Positions 63,294 to 64,000 of a stretch of 64,000 nucleotides of DNA are shown here, piece by piece. A program made the position numbers and the translations under genes. Source of the DNA: Poronia punctata. Lineage: Eukaryota > Ascomycota > Sordariomycetes > Xylariales > Xylariaceae. Position 1 is the stretch's first letter. The number at the start of each line of letters is the position of its first letter. Location: assembly GCA_022579005.1 (NCBI GenBank), contig MU401497.1, positions 1 through 64,000 of the forward strand, given 5' to 3'. Below the pieces are notes generated by a model that saw nothing but the letters and a program-made list of their open reading frames with translations, was not told the origin of the DNA and made no database searches.

Positions 63294-64000
63294 ATGCCAT
63301 ACTCGGATAACCTGTATTCAATGGACGATGAGTCGTCGGACGGGGAGAATCTCGCCAGTGAGCTCTCGCCTTCAGATGGTTACTTCCCCGCCTCTTCCTC
63401 CAATGGGTTGTCGCGTGTGCCCAACGTCGTCGTACCCGACCCAACTTTAGAAGCGAGCTCGAGGGCCGACGCCGAATCCAAAGCGCGTCAAGTAGCCGAG
63501 GAAAATCCAGCTCAGAGGGGGCCAGATTCCCAGCATACTCAGTCATCTTCTTCCCGGCAGCTAGGGCAGACTACGACAGCTAGCCCCGGACCACCACCAC
63601 GCCAGTTGCCCCTGATTACACGTCCGCAGTCGTCAGACTCGCAGCCAGCCCATGGGCCCTTGTATGGCCACCCACGGCCGCCCTCTGTATATTCCGACGC
63701 ACCTCCCGCGTACAGTCCCTCACCTTCGGTTCCCCGTCACACACCTCCTGAGAGAGATGACCGGTTGCATTTATCGAGGAACTACAACACCTTTGGAGTA
63801 AGTGGCAACATGGGCACGCCAGGATATGAGAGCGAGAGACTCCTCGGGCCGCACCCGGAGAGCATGGGCGCGCCGCCGGCGGAAGGACGAGATATGACGG
63901 GCTGGGTTCGACGTGTTCGCGAACGTGTGCCTGGACGGTTCGGGTGGAAGTACGCCTTGCTGATAATCGCGGTGCTCGTAGCATTCATCTTACTTTTAAC
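63294..64000 (+). CDS. Hypothetical single-pass membrane protein, 3' end outside the window
   Basis: An open frame from the ATG at 63294 to the window edge, 235 codons seen. The first 200 residues are Ser/Pro/Gln-rich and likely disordered, beginning MPYSDNLYSMDDESSDGENL and passing through HPRPPSVYSDAPPAYSPSPS and LSRNYNTFGVSG. A basic stretch (GWVRRVRERVPGRFGWK) then precedes a hydrophobic segment, YALLIIAVLVAFILLL (220-235), which looks like a membrane helix with the positive side in the cytosol. The rest of the protein, probably extracytosolic, is missing. A pyrimidine-rich tract (about 62961-62995) and an (AAAC)n run (63057-63076) lie upstream, as in fungal promoters and leaders. I do not recognise the family. 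A splice site inside the visible part cannot be excluded. Confidence 0.7.
   Translation, partial: MPYSDNLYSMDDESSDGENLASELSPSDGYFPASSSNGLSRVPNVVVPDPTLEASSRADAESKARQVAEENPAQRGPDSQHTQSSSSRQLGQTTTASPGPPPRQLPLITRPQSSDSQPAHGPLYGHPRPPSVYSDAPPAYSPSPSVPRHTPPERDDRLHLSRNYNTFGVSGNMGTPGYESERLLGPHPESMGAPPAEGRDMTGWVRRVRERVPGRFGWKYALLIIAVLVAFILLL

Overview
The window is nuclear DNA of a filamentous ascomycete (Pezizomycotina, most likely a Sordariomycete; I cannot fix the order). The reasons are short GT-AG introns of about 50-170 bp, long intergenic spaces, a fungal-type wybutosine protein with a fused JmjC domain, fungal RGS and MHYT-type proteins, and a block of DNA mutated almost to pure A+T, as left by RIP-like genome defence.

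Layout. Positions 1-12357 are an extremely AT-rich, gene-free block (about 10-18% G+C by eye in sampled lines) made of decayed repeats. A less mutated island at 4446-4640 looks like the 3' end of an LTR retrotransposon. The block ends at copies of a palindromic motif, AACAAGNCTTGTT. The same motif lies at both ends of a small quasi-palindromic element at 13034-13897. From 16 to 50.6 kb the DNA is ordinary, gene-bearing sequence: pps1 (+), atg18 (-), ppm2/TYW4 with JmjC (+), kgd1 (-), tfb1 (+), a Cys-rich hypothetical protein (+), cia1 (-), an MHYT membrane protein (+), gut2 (+), a small hypothetical (-) and an RGS protein (-). A desert of about 12.7 kb follows, and the window ends inside a gene for a disordered protein with one membrane segment (+).

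The genes are mostly single-copy housekeeping or signalling genes and do not form a cluster: cell-cycle phosphatase, autophagy, tRNA modification, TCA cycle, TFIIH, cytosolic Fe-S assembly, glycerol-3-phosphate oxidation and G-protein signalling. Exon structures were rebuilt by joining reading frames at GT/AG sites that restore family-typical protein sequence; the joins are stated in each entry.

The most unusual signals are outside the genes. (1) In the AT-rich block the surviving cytosines almost all follow a purine (ApC or GpC), while TpC and CpC are nearly absent. That is a 5'-neighbour rule, different from the 3'-neighbour (CpA) rule usually given for RIP. (2) AACAAGNCTTGTT arrays sit at the edges of AT-rich elements. 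(3) The 8-mer TACTCGTA/TACGAGTA occurs at least 24 times in intergenic DNA, against about 2 expected for a random 8-mer, and was not seen in called exons. I did not find a convincing new multi-gene system.
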